From: Phyto melanocephala
Taxonomy: Eukaryota > Arthropoda > Insecta > Diptera > Rhinophoridae
DNA: 64,000 nt
Reading direction: 5' to 3'
Assembly: GCA_941918925.1 (NCBI GenBank)
Contig: OW799235.1
Coordinates: forward strand, 21,305,201-21,369,200
Shown piece by piece: positions 1 to 12,719 of the stretch. The position numbers were made by a program, and so were the translations under genes. The notes beneath the pieces were generated by a model. It was not told the DNA's origin, did not search any database, and worked only from the letters and a program-made list of their open reading frames with translations. Each line of letters begins with the position of its first letter. Position 1 is the first letter of the stretch.

Positions 1-164
1 CTTTTTTGGGCTTCTCCATAACAGTAAGGAGGGTGTCAGAAGAAAGGACTTGACTAGTAAAATATATTTCACTAGCGTCCGAATTGATAAAGCAAAATGA
101 CGTATGTCATTAAATCTGGAATCCAGGCTAAGCTACCATATGTTTACTGTACCTTTGTACATAT

Positions 165-220
165 TGGTGAAGGGCATTATCAGATTCGGCACGGCCGAAT
201 ATATTATTGTCACTTGTTCT
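165..220 (+). repeat. 3' end of a DINE-1/Helentron-like element
   Basis: The stretch has the terminal signature seen many times in this window: a 'GTGAAGGG' subterminal motif, the hairpin TTCGGCACGGCCGAA, then a short A+T run ending in CACTTGTT. Only the 3' end is recognisable; the body to the left is not. Confidence 0.6.
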
Positions 221-1140
221 CCCCTAAACCTAAAGAAAATCAAACATTTTTAATTCCCTTTTGTTATGACAGTTTATTTTCAATAAATTCCAGTAAAATA
301 TTAAAAAGTAGGCAAAAAAAAAACAAATATTTTGCTGTCAGTTTGTCAACAAGGGTTGTTTAAATTCCTTTTAAGCTTTTTTCTGGCGTTGTTCAATATT
401 TTAATTTTTTGTTGTTTAATCTTTGATTAAATATTTACACCTGTGTTAAAATGTTTATGATTGATTATCAATAACTTTTGCTTATAAACGTATACTTTTA
501 TGATGATATTTATTTTCACCATATTTTATTAAACATTTTATATTTGTGCAAAAAAAGTCAACCAGCTGTTACGTTTTGATCCCTTGGTTTAGTGACGTTT
601 TTTTTTATATTAAAAGGTTGTTTCCACTTTGGTATTTATTTGTTCAAACTTGTCATGTCATTTAATCAATTGGTATTTTGTGCTTTTGTATCAATAACTT
701 TTAAATGGGGATTTGGAAGGCGAAAAGTTGACACACATTAAATAAGAAGGTGGGAAGAAAAAGGCAATGCTGCCTTGTGTGGAATGGGGAATATTACTGT
801 TTTTTTATTAGTTTTGTTTTTAATTTTAATATGTAAAAAATGGCTGTTGGTAGGTTATTTATTTGCTGCTAGTTATATACTGAAATTTAACTCAAAAAAT
901 TTTATTTGCTTTTTCTAATTCAGAAAAAATTATGTTTATTCAGTCTAATCTCCCATTACGGATTCTTTTCTTAAGCGGACATCATTGGCCGGTGCCGGCA
1001 ATGTCCTATAAGAATAGAATTCTATTCGTGTACGGGCATATTTCAACGGTGAATTCGGTGTCCACTCAAAGAAGATTTCACTATATATTTTGGTAATATA
1101 TACGGTTTATAAAGTATCGTAGTTTTTAAATATAATAAAT
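221..1140. other. A+T-rich spacer, no gene seen
   Basis: No coding signature or element boundary is visible. Two short palindromes occur near 977-1028: an imperfect GGACAT..ATGTCC hairpin and a perfect 16-bp palindrome centred on GAATTC. Confidence 0.5.
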
Positions 1141-1370
1141 AGGAAGGAAGTTAGGTAGGTAGGTAGGTTAGGTAGGAGCATGTAGGAAGTAGGAGCCACC
1201 TCCAAGACCCATACTTGGAAACCAATATGGTCCATTGTGTTTCCTTAAATATAAGATATGATAAGAAAAGATAAGAAGAGATAATATAATATAAGAAAAT
1301 ATAAGATAAGATAAAATTAGATAAGTTAAGATAAAGATAAGTATCTCTATTATAAAAAAAAAACATTGTG
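1141..1370 (-). repeat. LINE 3'-UTR/tail-like fragment with (CCTA)n and GATAA-rich tract
   Basis: Read on the minus strand, the fragment has 'CACAATGGACC.TATTGG' followed by a pyrimidine-rich stretch ending in CCTA repeats. The same order is found at 44730-44830, where it lies just downstream of a recognisable LINE C-terminal CCHC region. This copy has no coding sequence left. The 1250-1345 part is a degenerate run of GATAA/ATAAG units. Assignment rests on that second copy. Confidence 0.45.
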
Positions 1371-4300
1371 CAGCTTAAGCAAAATAGCTTATAATTAATC
1401 TCATTAAATTGAAAATACTGTGTTTTTGTTTTTCTCTAATTATTAGGTCTTTTAGTTAATATATTAAAAAAATAAAAAAACTAAAATGAACAATGTTGGA
1501 ATCCAACCTTAAAACTGAAATAGAACATTCAAAATATGTTTTATCCTTTTGATAGAAGAACTTAACTAAAGAAATGAGATTAGTTCACATGTTTTAAAAA
1601 ATTGGTTTTAAGAAAGTTTTTCTCTTTAAGCTTGCCTTAATAAAATTATTAAGTAACTCTGCTGCTTAAAGTTTTCAAATTTTGTGTATGCACTTTATTT
1701 TACTCGAAGTTTTTGCTATGCTTTACTATTTCTGTTTATTCTGTTTTATTGTCGCTTTTTGTTTTGGCATTAAAAGTTTAAAAAAAAACAAATATTAAAA
1801 AAACTATAGAAAAAATATTTTAAAGAGAAGATTAATTTTTTTTAACGGAGATCATTGTTTAATTATTTATGTTTAATCAAGGGACCGTAATAATTATTCC
1901 TTTTTCACAAAAGTTAGATGAAACAGTTATTTTTTCTTTTTCTTTTTTCGAGCACAAATAAAGGTAATTTTTTAATTTTGATTTTTTCGAGCAAAAATAA
2001 ACGTTATTTATTAATTTGAATTTTTTCCAGCCTGTTTAATCGCAATAAATTGTGTTCGAATAAATTGCGTTTGAACACGAAAGGTTACCTCTGGAGTTCA
2101 GAATTGTTGTAAATGAAATTAACTACTGAATTTAGCCCAGGTAAAAACACCATGTGCTAATTTGTATTACAAGTTGAGTCTGGGTAGAGACACCGAGACT
2201 TAGTCAAGCAATCAGAAGAAGTGTTAGTTTTTGTTTGCCTAAATTTCTTTATTTTTGCTGGTCTTTTATACAATTTAATTCCATACGTCTAGTTTAAAAT
2301 TAACAACAATAACAATATCAAATATACAATTTTAGCAATTTAAAAAAATGCCTTATTTTGCACTATTGTAATATAAAACCTTATTAAAGATAAATGACTT
2401 AATTAATTTAAAATAAACTAGTAAATGACTGACTTTTTGTCGTGTAAGTGTTTTTTTTTACGTTAAATAATTTAGTCTGGTTTTTTTGTTCTCTTTTTTG
2501 TTTGTTTTGAAATTTTATATTTTGTATTAAAATAAATTGTTCTTTTGAATTTTTAGAAATTGCTTTAATATGTATTTACAGAGCCAATATCAAGTTTTCT
2601 TCAAACATCAGGCTTTAGTTTAACTATCATTGGAGCTTCCAAATTATCCACAGACAAATTTTAGCGCAGCTCTCCTAGAATCAGTTTGAGGGCTGAAAAG
2701 GATATCTCTTTACTAACTTGTGTCGTAAGTACAGAATGCACAACAAAACCCAGTCTATGCAGCTAGGGAAGTACTTATTTTTTAATAGAATACTAGAATA
2801 GTAAGAAATATGTACTTCCTTTACTTTATTATTTTGTTACGATTTTTTTTCGTTTAAAATTATTTTTCTATTTCGTATTTTACTTGTAAATTTACTCTTA
2901 ATAAATCAATCCTGAAAAATTAAAAATATGATGATATGGGTTCGTCTCCAATTTATAGCATGCGAGATAATTTTTTCCTCTCTGTAAAATAAACCTCAGT
3001 TATACAATTAAAATACATATGCATAGATTTGTATGTAACATTGTATGCTTTTAAGTTGAACTCTCAACTCATTTTTAATTTTATGACTATATATGGTAGT
3101 AAATTCCTTTTTAACTATTACTACTAATTTAACTGCAGATTAATTAATGAAATTTTTTCTAAATTATCGATGGCGATCAATACTTGATTGAATTTCGCTT
3201 TAAATTTTTAGACAAAACTGGGTAGTCGCTGATAAAACATTCATTATCAATGTAAGCCTTGTGACGATAAGAAGTTTACAGAAATTATAAGAAAATGAAT
3301 TTAAATTTTAAAATAAAAATTGCAAAGTTTAATAAATTATTAAAAAATATTCATTGAAAGAAAGATTTTAGCAGATTTACTGCTGAAACCAAAACAAAAT
3401 CCATGTTAAGTATTTTAACACAGAGGAAAAGTGTCTTAGTTGGAATTTTACCATCATCCCTCATCATAATCATTTTACTTCACAACATCCTTGAATAATC
3501 ATATTGATGGCTTAAAGTGAGATTTCTCTAAAGAGGTATTTTTGAGCGTTAAGAAGAAGTTAGAATATACACGAAAAAGGAACACACAACAGCAGGTTTT
3601 CATATGTGAAGTTGTTCTAAAACCGCATTTTTTTTCCATAAATTTTTCACCTATAATTAAATGATAAAATTATTTAATTTTTTTTGTTACAAACATATTC
3701 TTATCTTTTGAGCTTATATTTCTTTAAATTTATTTCCTAAATTAATTAAAATTATAAATATATATAAAATTTTGTAAAAACACACAATTTCTTTCCTGAA
3801 GATACTACACAAAGGAGTAGCAAAATATTGAATAGTAAATAAATCAACAAGTATTTATAAAGACCTCGAGCTTGAAAAATCAATTGAAAATTTTAAAACT
3901 AGTTATTCAATATATTAATTTTAATTCATTAAATTTATTTTAAAGTTAAAATTTTCTTAAACCTAACCTTAACTATGTATATAAAACTTAAAATTATAAA
4001 AACCATAACTTTTACTTAAATTACATTTTTGTTTAATAAATAGTAAACTTAATTATTCTCTAATAAAATTTTAAAATTAAATCTCTTAAATGTAAAATTT
4101 TTTCTTTTGCTTGTTAGACTTGGTAATTGAAACTATATAAAAGATTTATGTTTAGCTATATACAAATAATTTGAATTAATCATTTAATAAGTAATAAACA
4201 AGCTAATACTTTAATATATTAATGTGCATAAAATGAGAAAATAAAACTAAAATTCATTGTATTCTGATTTTGTTTTCTTTTCTAAAAATAACTTTGTAAA

Positions 4301-4480
4301 ATATTTATAACTTAATTAAAAAAAGCAAAAGATCTGCAGAATATCATTAACATCTCGTTTTTCTGGGCCCTTCAACCGAGGCAACAACAACAACAATTAC
4401 AACAAATGTAATATGAGTATCAAAAAATTTTAGTTCTTTTGTTTTGGTATTTTGTTAAATTATTTTACATTACTCCATAC
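1371..4480. other. A+T-rich spacer, no gene seen
   Basis: No conserved coding segment or complete element was found on either strand. The sequence is strongly A+T-rich, with homopolymer runs typical of fly introns or intergenic DNA. Confidence 0.5.
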
Positions 4481-4483
4481 CAT

Positions 4484-4735
4484 AGCTTGGGAATAATGAT
4501 TAGTAATCCTAATGATTAGCAATTGGATTAGAAATTTTTATTGTGCTTAAAAATTGATTAATTATGATTAGTTAGGCATTTTAGACGATTACTAATTGAT
4601 TAGATTAGAAATAATCAAAAATCTAATCACAATTAGTGACGATTAGCATTTCTAATCAAATCTAATCAAAACTAATCGAAAAACTAATTGATTACATTTC
4701 TTGATTATTTTTGATTAGATTTGATTAGATCAACT
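4484..4735. repeat. Degenerate (GATTAG)-type repeat tract
   Basis: GATTAG, TAATCA and CTAATC words recur on both strands with irregular spacing, giving a clustered degenerate hexamer tract. It runs directly into the left arm of the fold-back at 4722-5065, so the two may be one element. Confidence 0.6.
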
Positions 4736-5065
4736 ATTTTTAACTATTTTTGTGAAAAGAAAATATTTATTTATCACATTTGTTGCTATATTTACATAAT
4801 CTAACAGATTTTGAATATTGCATATAATTGCAAACGATTCACCCTGTTCTTAAACTAAACACTTGACACAGCTGGTTCACTTTGTTGTTGTGTTATAATT
4901 AATGTTAATTTTCAACGTCTTTTGTGATTTTAATTTTGATTTATTCAAATTGAAGTGTTCAAAATTATTGGTAAGTAAAAATGCACGGATTTTTTTTATA
5001 GCAACAAATGTGATAAATAAATATTTTCTTTTCACAAAAATAGTTAAAAATAGTGGATCTAATCA
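4722..5065. mobile_element. Fold-back/MITE-like element with 69-bp arms
   Basis: The left arm (4722-4790) and right arm (4997-5065) are nearly perfect inverted complements over about 69 bp; both contain TGATTAGATC, then AACTATTTTTGTGAAAAG. They enclose a 206-bp unique spacer with no ORF. The size and structure fit a non-autonomous fold-back DNA element. No target duplication was identified, and the superfamily is unknown. Confidence 0.65.
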
Positions 5066-5483
5066 CTTTTTTTAATTTTTTTTTATTTTTTTTTTATTTT
5101 TTATTTAATATATTATTTATATTTTTATTATTATTTTTTATTATTATTTTTTTTTAAATTTTTTTTTTATTTTTTGTTTGTTTTATATATATCATATAAA
5201 TAATAATTTTTTTTTTAATTTTTTTTTTAATTTTTTTTTAAATTTTTTTTTTAACATTTTTTTTTTAAAATTTTTAAAAAAAATTTTTTTTTTTTTGTTT
5301 TTTTAACATACATACGTGAATTTATAATTTTACAATGGGACGTTTTTATATATGTATGTTTTTATATGTATGTACGTATTTCATATGGGATGAATGGTGA
5401 CACAAACCACTGTTATTGCATGACTACACGTTGTGAAGGGTATATAAGATTCGGCATGGCCGAATATAGCGCTCTTACTTGTT
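5066..5483 (+). mobile_element. DINE-1/Helentron-like element, 5'-truncated
   Basis: A long T-rich/A-rich body is followed by the family's 3' block: a CATACGTGAATTTATAA motif, GCATGACTACACGTTGTGAAGG, the hairpin TTCGGCATGGCCGAA and the terminal CTTACTTGTT. The 5' half is missing, and the fold-back arm abuts it directly. Confidence 0.75.
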
Positions 5484-6269
5484 GATAATGCACTTGTAAA
5501 GCTACATTTAATGGAAGTATATTTTAGGGACAGATTTTAATAATTTGTGACCTGTAATGTCGTTGCATATAAGTCATTTGGGTGGGAACAAAATTACCCT
5601 ACGTGGCACAACACCTCGCCATTATAATATTTTTTTTTTGCTTATAATAATAAATTCATTTTTATATACTCTTTGGTATGTATAAATAGATATTAAGAAT
5701 TTTTATATGTTTATGCGCTTTAATAAAGGGTGAGAACTAATCTACCTATTACAAGCTAGCCAGAAAATCTCTAAATATGCCTCCTTAACTCGGTATTTCA
5801 TATCATTTCACCATTATTTTTATTTTCATGAAAATATTCCTATTTTTTAAGTCATTTGAATTAATATAGAGCGCGTCACAATTTACTTTATTATTTTTTG
5901 ATTTTTACATTTTTGTGTCGAGGTATTGCATTTGGTGAAATATATTAGAATCACTAAGAATCCAAATATCAAAAAAATTCGAGTTACATCCGTTCTTAGA
6001 TAAGACCAACAATCTGCGTTTATTTATTTAAAGTAAAATTTTAATCGATTTTATTTTACTAAAATATAGAAGTATAAAATACAAGTATTTTTGTGAAAAA
6101 AAAAAAATAAAATAAAAATCGATAAATAACAATTTTTTTTTAATTAAAAAAAAAATAAATAAATAGTTATTATTTCAAAATAAGGATCAAAAACTAACAT
6201 TTTAACAATTATGTTGTAAATTTTATTTAGAAAAATAATGATTATTAGCTGAATTAACTTTTTTAATTT
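5484..6269. other. A+T-rich spacer, no gene seen
   Basis: No supported coding region or element. Short A+T homopolymer tracts only. Confidence 0.45.
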
Positions 6270-7067
6270 TACGCCAAGAAAATCTATGGTTACGACATGA
6301 TCCCGACAGTCATGCTTTTTGAATAGTTTTTGGTTATGCCAAACAAGTAGTAATGAATTTTATTTTATTTAATATACTTAACAGTACGACTTAAAAAATT
6401 ATGATGACAAAAATATTAAGATGTCTTTGAAAAAAAAAAACCATTATATTTAAAATTGAAAATAACCATTGAATATTAGGCAATACAGCAGCATGATTAC
6501 AAGGCAATCAAGCTATGATTGATTATAACTTGTTTTCAAACATTAAAACTAACGATAAAATGTAAAAAAATATTTATAAAAAAAATTTTTCATTATAAAT
6601 CAATATAACAAAAAGCAAAAAATAAAAATTTGTTTTAGCAAATGTCTAAATTTTTCCATTTTATTTGTAGTCATAATATGATAGTTGCATTATGCTTTAA
6701 TTAAACATTATGATAATTGGCAACCATTTTATCGTCGTTGCTGTAACAAATTCTGTTATATATTTTTTTTTTAGAAAGTTTTCAGGAGAGCAACATAGCA
6801 TTTTATTTTGTTACTTTACAGTATTAAAATTGCGCATACTGACTATAGTTTACTTCTAAACCAATCAAGATTTCCTTAAAGGGTTATCGGATTGATGTAC
6901 GACCAATAAAGGTGCAAAATAGAGCATAAACATTTTTTTTAATAATTGTCACATAACCGATTACGTCAGAGCAGCGACGACATGTTTTACCCACAATCAT
7001 ACAATCCAATCATAGTATGTTGCTCTTTGATTATGATTACCACAATCATGATTTGTTTCGCATGTAG
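6270..7067 (+). mobile_element. Old copy of a ~740-bp MITE family
   Basis: The left end (AAAATCTATGGTTACGACATGATC) and right end (CAATCATAGTATGTTGCTC followed by TTGATTATGATTACCACAATCATG) match the ends of better-preserved copies at 15985-16725 and 21557-22297, and the inverted copy at 28938-29413. This copy has many substitutions and indels. There is no coding capacity. Confidence 0.6.
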
Positions 7068-9869
7068 GGTGTAATATGATATTCGTATCCTGTTGTTAGT
7101 TGTTTTAATTGACGTCTATTACATTTTCATTTCCAAAATAACATGCGCATTGGCTATAATGTATATTATCCAAACATACTGTGGTCTCGAATTGGTTTGT
7201 TAATGTTAAATGTAATTTTAAAGTTAAATTATTTCCTACTAATGCAAATTATGGTATTAGAGTGGTTTGTAATTACATTGAGTTGAATATTTTAAAAATG
7301 CTACGGCTAATTTAATAAATTTTATCGACTTATTATATCGTCATATTAAAGATGTGTACGGTCTTCAATTTTAATGGTAGGTAAATATTATAGAGCCCAC
7401 AAAAGGCATACACCATAAAGAATTATTTATTTAAGTGACAGCAAAAATTATCTTGAAATGACTTAAGGCATTATTTGTTATAAAACTTCTGTTCACAAAA
7501 CAAGTTTTGAAAGAAAACTTTGTTTCATTAAACTTAGATCAAACGGAAACTGTAATTATTAAGTAATTAGTTAAATATAATATTCATAAAGCCTTAATAG
7601 TACTTAATGTATTTAATTATGCCTATCAAAAAACAAACGAGGAAAACAAATTCATGAAATACTATAGTATTTTACCATAAGCAAAATGAAACATGATCTA
7701 TTTCCAGCATATTATCACAATAACAAATCAAGTTTTTAATATCCTGTTACGTTTTAATGCTTTTGTATTTTTTATCTTTATCGTTAAATTGTTTATCAGC
7801 AAAAATATTGATTATGTGACATTTTCCATAAATACAAAGTACAATACAAATATTGTTTATTGCTCCACGAAGAAAGAAAGAGCTTAGTGTCCAGGATATA
7901 CTTTTTATTATTATAGCCCTAGCAAAAATTTAACTGCTCAAGTAACTTGTGAAACTCGTGCACTCATACCCAACATACAACAAAAATGTTGTTAAAAAAA
8001 GCATTTAAATTGTTAATTTTTGTTCCAAGTTGTAAAAGAAAAAATAAAATTTTAACCTTTATATGCTCGATAGTTTACATTTGTAGTAATTCTGATTAAA
8101 AATTGCGAACAAATTAAAGTGAAAGAATTTAAGTTTCGGGTTAATAGAGTAGTTAAAGCTGACTTAAATGTTAATGATGGAAAAACAATTATTAGCGTTG
8201 TTACAACCCATTATTTCCAATAACATCTTTTTTAAACAAGATCATTGGAAAAGAGTATTGGAAAAAAGGGTATGTCATTAGTAATAGAACACAGTATTAG
8301 TAAAATTACCTCCAAGTCTATGCAAGAATTTTTTCTGTTAATGAAATTTTCAATCACCAATTCGCATATTTGTGGCTGCATTCTCTCTTTATGCTCAACG
8401 AATTCTAGCTTCTAGCAATTGTGAAAATAATGAAAAAATATGAGATATAAAGACAAGTTGATGTGATGTTGTAGTACATAGTGTTGATGAAGTCGGAGAT
8501 TTTTCGTTGCTCGTCATTACCTTCTCTGCATAGTTAAATAAAACGCCAAGTTTTCGTTTAAAAACACTCTTTTGTTAAGCATATCCAAATAAAACTTCTT
8601 ATTGGAATACTCTAAATGTACTTCCACAGCGTTTGTTGAAATAATGACCATTGCGTGTCAATTAAACTCAGTTTCGCTGGCCATAAAACTTGTTATATCT
8701 AGCTCTTTAAAACTGAATATTGGGACATGCGGTATAAAGACTTAACTTTTGCTCTTTTAAGATCTTTTCCATATGGAGTTGAGAAGTCTTCGAGCAGCTC
8801 TGTATCAAATAGTGCCAAATACTAAGGGTCGCAAGCCTTTTACTAAAATATTAAAAAATGGTGTTTTGAACGCATATGGTAGTGGCCTCTTAGATTAAAC
8901 ACCTTTAGGAGTATTTAAAGTCAATTGTATAGACCTGCTGCTTTGGGAGTAAGTTCCGTTCTCCGGTCTGTATCACATAAAGTGACTTTAGTTATTGTAT
9001 AAATGATGCTACTTGATTCCCAGATCAAAGGCTTTTTACACGGAGCAGCGATACTGTGATTTAGGCGGATACACATGAATGTCTGGACAACTATATTACA
9101 AAAATATTTTGTAGACATAGTTTTTTTTAGATTGAAGTTATAGATTTGGGTATGACACAACTCGGGTTATTATTAGCTGACATGAAATTGTGGAAGAGAA
9201 TGCAAAACGTATAGTTTTTCTTTCCACGTCTCAACAGGATAAGAACTTATCTCGAGGAGGTTTCAGGTAATAGCGTTGGATTCAGTAATATAGTTGCTAT
9301 TATATTCTCCTCGCTGCGTAAATAGATGGTTGCTTGTTATGATGTAGATGTGCTAAATTGGTTCTTTATTAACTTTATATGCGATCCGTTTTAGGATTTC
9401 CCACCCTTCGATGGATAGAATTATGGCAGTGCCGCAGGTATGCTTGGGTTACTATATCGAAAAAGATTAGTGAGTGGGAGCATATCGCTCTTCTTGCTGG
9501 CCTCAATGCTGTCAAACGATGATTTCACCCCGCTAATAAAAAATATACATATATTCATGAATACGTACGTCAGGTTTGGATCCAAGTGAGGGGCGCTTTG
9601 TGGCTTGATGAATAATATATTCCCTTCCAAACTAAACGTTCTACTTTCAAAGTTTATAGTTTTGGCAGCCATAAAACAAACAATAAAAGCGATGCAATCA
9701 AAGCTCACCTTTTACGAGTAACAGAGATCCGCGGTTGCTTTTTAAAAAGGCAATTTTCATAAAAAATTTAGAAAAGCAACCAATACATTAACAGAACTTG
9801 AAGATATAACATAGTACATATTTATGTAAAGTTATTGCTGTATATGACAGCATGTTACATGGTATATAT
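7068..9869. other. A+T-rich spacer, no gene recognised
   Basis: Short open stretches occur on both strands (for example 8150-8680 minus and 8770-9710 plus) and are slightly less A+T-rich than their surroundings, but none has a recognisable domain, consistent frame or splice structure. They may be remnants of a decayed element. I assign no function. Confidence 0.4.
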
Positions 9870-9978
9870 ATGTATAGAAATGGTATCAGAAATGAATGCT
9901 GTAGAAATTAAAAATGGAATAACAATGTTGTATGTGTACACCCTTTGGTTCCACAGGTGAAGGGTATAAAAACATTGC
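9870..9978 (-). repeat. Degraded 5' end of a DINE-1/Helentron-like element
   Basis: On the minus strand this reads TTTTTATACCCTTCACCTGTGG and then a diverged version of the family sequence (AATTTCTACA, CATTTC.GA). It corresponds to the 5' end at 62825. The rest of the element is absent. Confidence 0.5.
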
Positions 9979-12159
9979 ACATAATTGTGCAAGGTTTTTC
10001 TTGTATCAGACAGCATGCTATTGGACGACTATTATTTAGTAATATTTATCCATATATGCTCTGTATGACATTTATCAAAAACATTTTTAATAATACCGCA
10101 AAAACCTTTTACCCCCTCTAATAGAAAAATGTTTAACAATGGATTTAATTTTTGCTGTTTGTCTTGATAATATGTTAATAGTATTAGACGTATACACATT
10201 AGAAACAGAAACGTCGCGACGTTAGCGCTTAACAAAGGCTTGAATTTATTACTGTAGCAAAAAAAAATAATTGGGGAAAAAAAACGAGGAAAGTCTCGCT
10301 ATAGAATTTTATATGCATGTTAAGATTCTTTCAATAATATTTTATTATTGTCAATAAAAATAAGAAACAAATTTCTTATTTATCTGTTATATTAAAACGC
10401 CTCTGCTTGTATTTGGAATGCTATTTCCAAATATTTGTTGCTATTGTTACTGGGTAGTGTAGTGTAAAAAGGAAACAAACAAATTTACCCTTCCGTTAGA
10501 TGTTATGACTTTAATGTGAGTAAGAGTGTTTTACATACAGACTAAATTGTAGACTAGACTTATACATATGTATGCATAAGGGACTAAAATATTAATGTTT
10601 ATAAAAAAAAAACATGAATAAAAACATTTATGCCAACAACAATGAAAACAATGACAATACAGCAAAAGCAACAACAAAGAACCAACAAAATAAAAATACA
10701 AGAATGTTCTATGTACGTACATAGAACATTTTCTTAAACGGCTTCACACAAAATCATAATATTACAACCACCATTATTATTTCATCATTATACCAATATC
10801 ATAACAGAAACATAGACTATTAACGCATACATAGACATATTGACACATGCACATGTTTAACTGTATATGTCGATAGTTATCTGTATACTTTAATATGCGA
10901 ATATACTTAATATACATAAACAAAGTGTTATAAATGGCACTTTGTGACCAAAAAGGTGACAAAGGATACCATAACTTTTGTTTGGGTTCTATAACATGAC
11001 TGAATGTTTGTCAGTATAACAGTAATAAAAATCGACAGAATTCAGTTGTGCTCCCCATAAAAACACCCTCATAATTGTTGATGTTTTCAACAATGGCAAG
11101 AAGAAGAAAAAATAGCAATAATAAGAATTTAAAAACAACAATGGCATTCAAACATGACACTAAAGCCGGAAATGTAATAAAATGGTTTTGTATACATTTT
11201 TGCATTGTGTTATATGCATGGATATGTAATTCGTATGTATACGTTTGGGTGAGGGCGTATGAGGTGATACAAAAATATTTTTAACTTCTATCATTTTAAC
11301 ATCCAAAATGCCATGCATGATGCAGAGATTTCTTCTTGTTATGACCAGATTGTTTACCTTTGGATGCGAAATCAAGTTTTTTTTGTTAAAAAAAATCTGG
11401 TAGTGATTTGTTAATGGATTTTTATTTAACAACTCGTAGGTATAATATATATATAATAACCACTGCACTATTTTGGAAAAGTAAACACGTTTTCGTTCTT
11501 ATAGAGAATTTAAGAATTATTTGGAAGAGAAATTCTTATTTATGTTTTTTTGTTGTTACTTTCAACAGTACTTCAGATCATACTTTTAAGTTTGAACCAG
11601 AGTACATTTAACTTATATAAATCTGCTTGCCTTCCAAATACTAAGCTTTTAAATATTTTTTGTATGAAGTGTGAAATTTTGAAAGGAGGCAAATTTAAAC
11701 GAATTCAGCACTGTATAGTAAACAATTAATAGAATATTTGAATTTGAATACATATATTTACCGTTTGAAGTCGGTCTGCATCGCTAGTCCCACAGCCTGG
11801 CCGCGAATGTTTTTTATAGAGGCATAGAAATTTGAGTTGGCAAAACTTTTTGAATGGCGACCATTTTGACAGCTGTCAAGTGATTTCTGTTTAGTTTAGT
11901 TTAAAGTTCCAACATGAATAAATTTGAATTTTTTCTATAAAACTAGATATTTAAAAAACAAAAATTAGTACTTTTTGACAGCCGATTCAAAATTAAAATT
12001 TATAACTACCCAACCTGTACATATCTAGTATTTATAATTCTTAATTAAGGCGTATTTGCATACAGCGAAAAACGAAAAACAGTTTAATTTAATCCCAATA
12101 AAAAATTAACGATTGAAAATAAATAATAAATAATAGTACATGATTCAAGTAAGTATTTT
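9979..12159. other. A+T-rich spacer with a perfect 28-bp palindrome
   Basis: No gene is recognised. It contains a perfect 28-bp palindrome (10703-10730), CAA-rich stretches, and a 14-bp palindrome TTGACAGCTGTCAA near 11872. The overall style is that of a fly intron or intergenic region. Confidence 0.45.
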
Positions 12160-12297
12160 TATACCCGCCACCAAAAAAATGGTGGGGGTATATTCATTTT
12201 GTCATTCCGTTTGTAACACATCGAAATATCCATTTTAGACCCCATAAAGTATATATATTCTGAATCAGGGTTTGATTTGATGACGATCTAGCTATGT

Positions 12298-12324
12298 CCG
12301 TCCGTCTGTCCGTCTGTCCGTCTG
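12298..12324 (+). repeat. (CCGTCTGT)n tandem octamers
   Basis: Three consecutive CCGTCTGT units lie inside the Helentron-like 5' block. The same octamer array, with different copy numbers, is at 18920, 19783, 39887, 62962 and 63835. It is a diagnostic internal minisatellite of this family. Confidence 0.8.
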
Positions 12325-12719
12325 TTGAAAGCACGATAGAGGTCGCACCGAAAAAGCTAGGGGGCTCAAATTTTGCCAGAATCTTTCTTATAGACAAGGT
12401 AATTGAAGGTATTGAAAATGGGCTATATCGGAATATTAGGAAGAGAGTTATAGCTCGGAAAGCAAGAGTAGGTCGAAAAAACGGTGTCCTTCGCACATCG
12501 AATAAAATGGAATTGTGTCCAAACGCATTAACGTAGAGTCATGAAACTTCGAATATATATTTATCGAGTCAAAAGAATATTTTTCCCTGAAAATCGCTTA
12601 AATCTATGCATTAGGAGAGGAGTTATCGATCAAAATGTACGAAAATTTATACCGCACAGTGTATTTTTCGGTATACTTAAAAACAAAAACGTCATAAAAG
12701 CAACAAAATTGGATGTACG

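Noticed and set aside
9421..9708. 95-codon minus-strand ORF
   Set aside because: No similarity recognised, no convincing start context, and the opposite strand is equally open in places.
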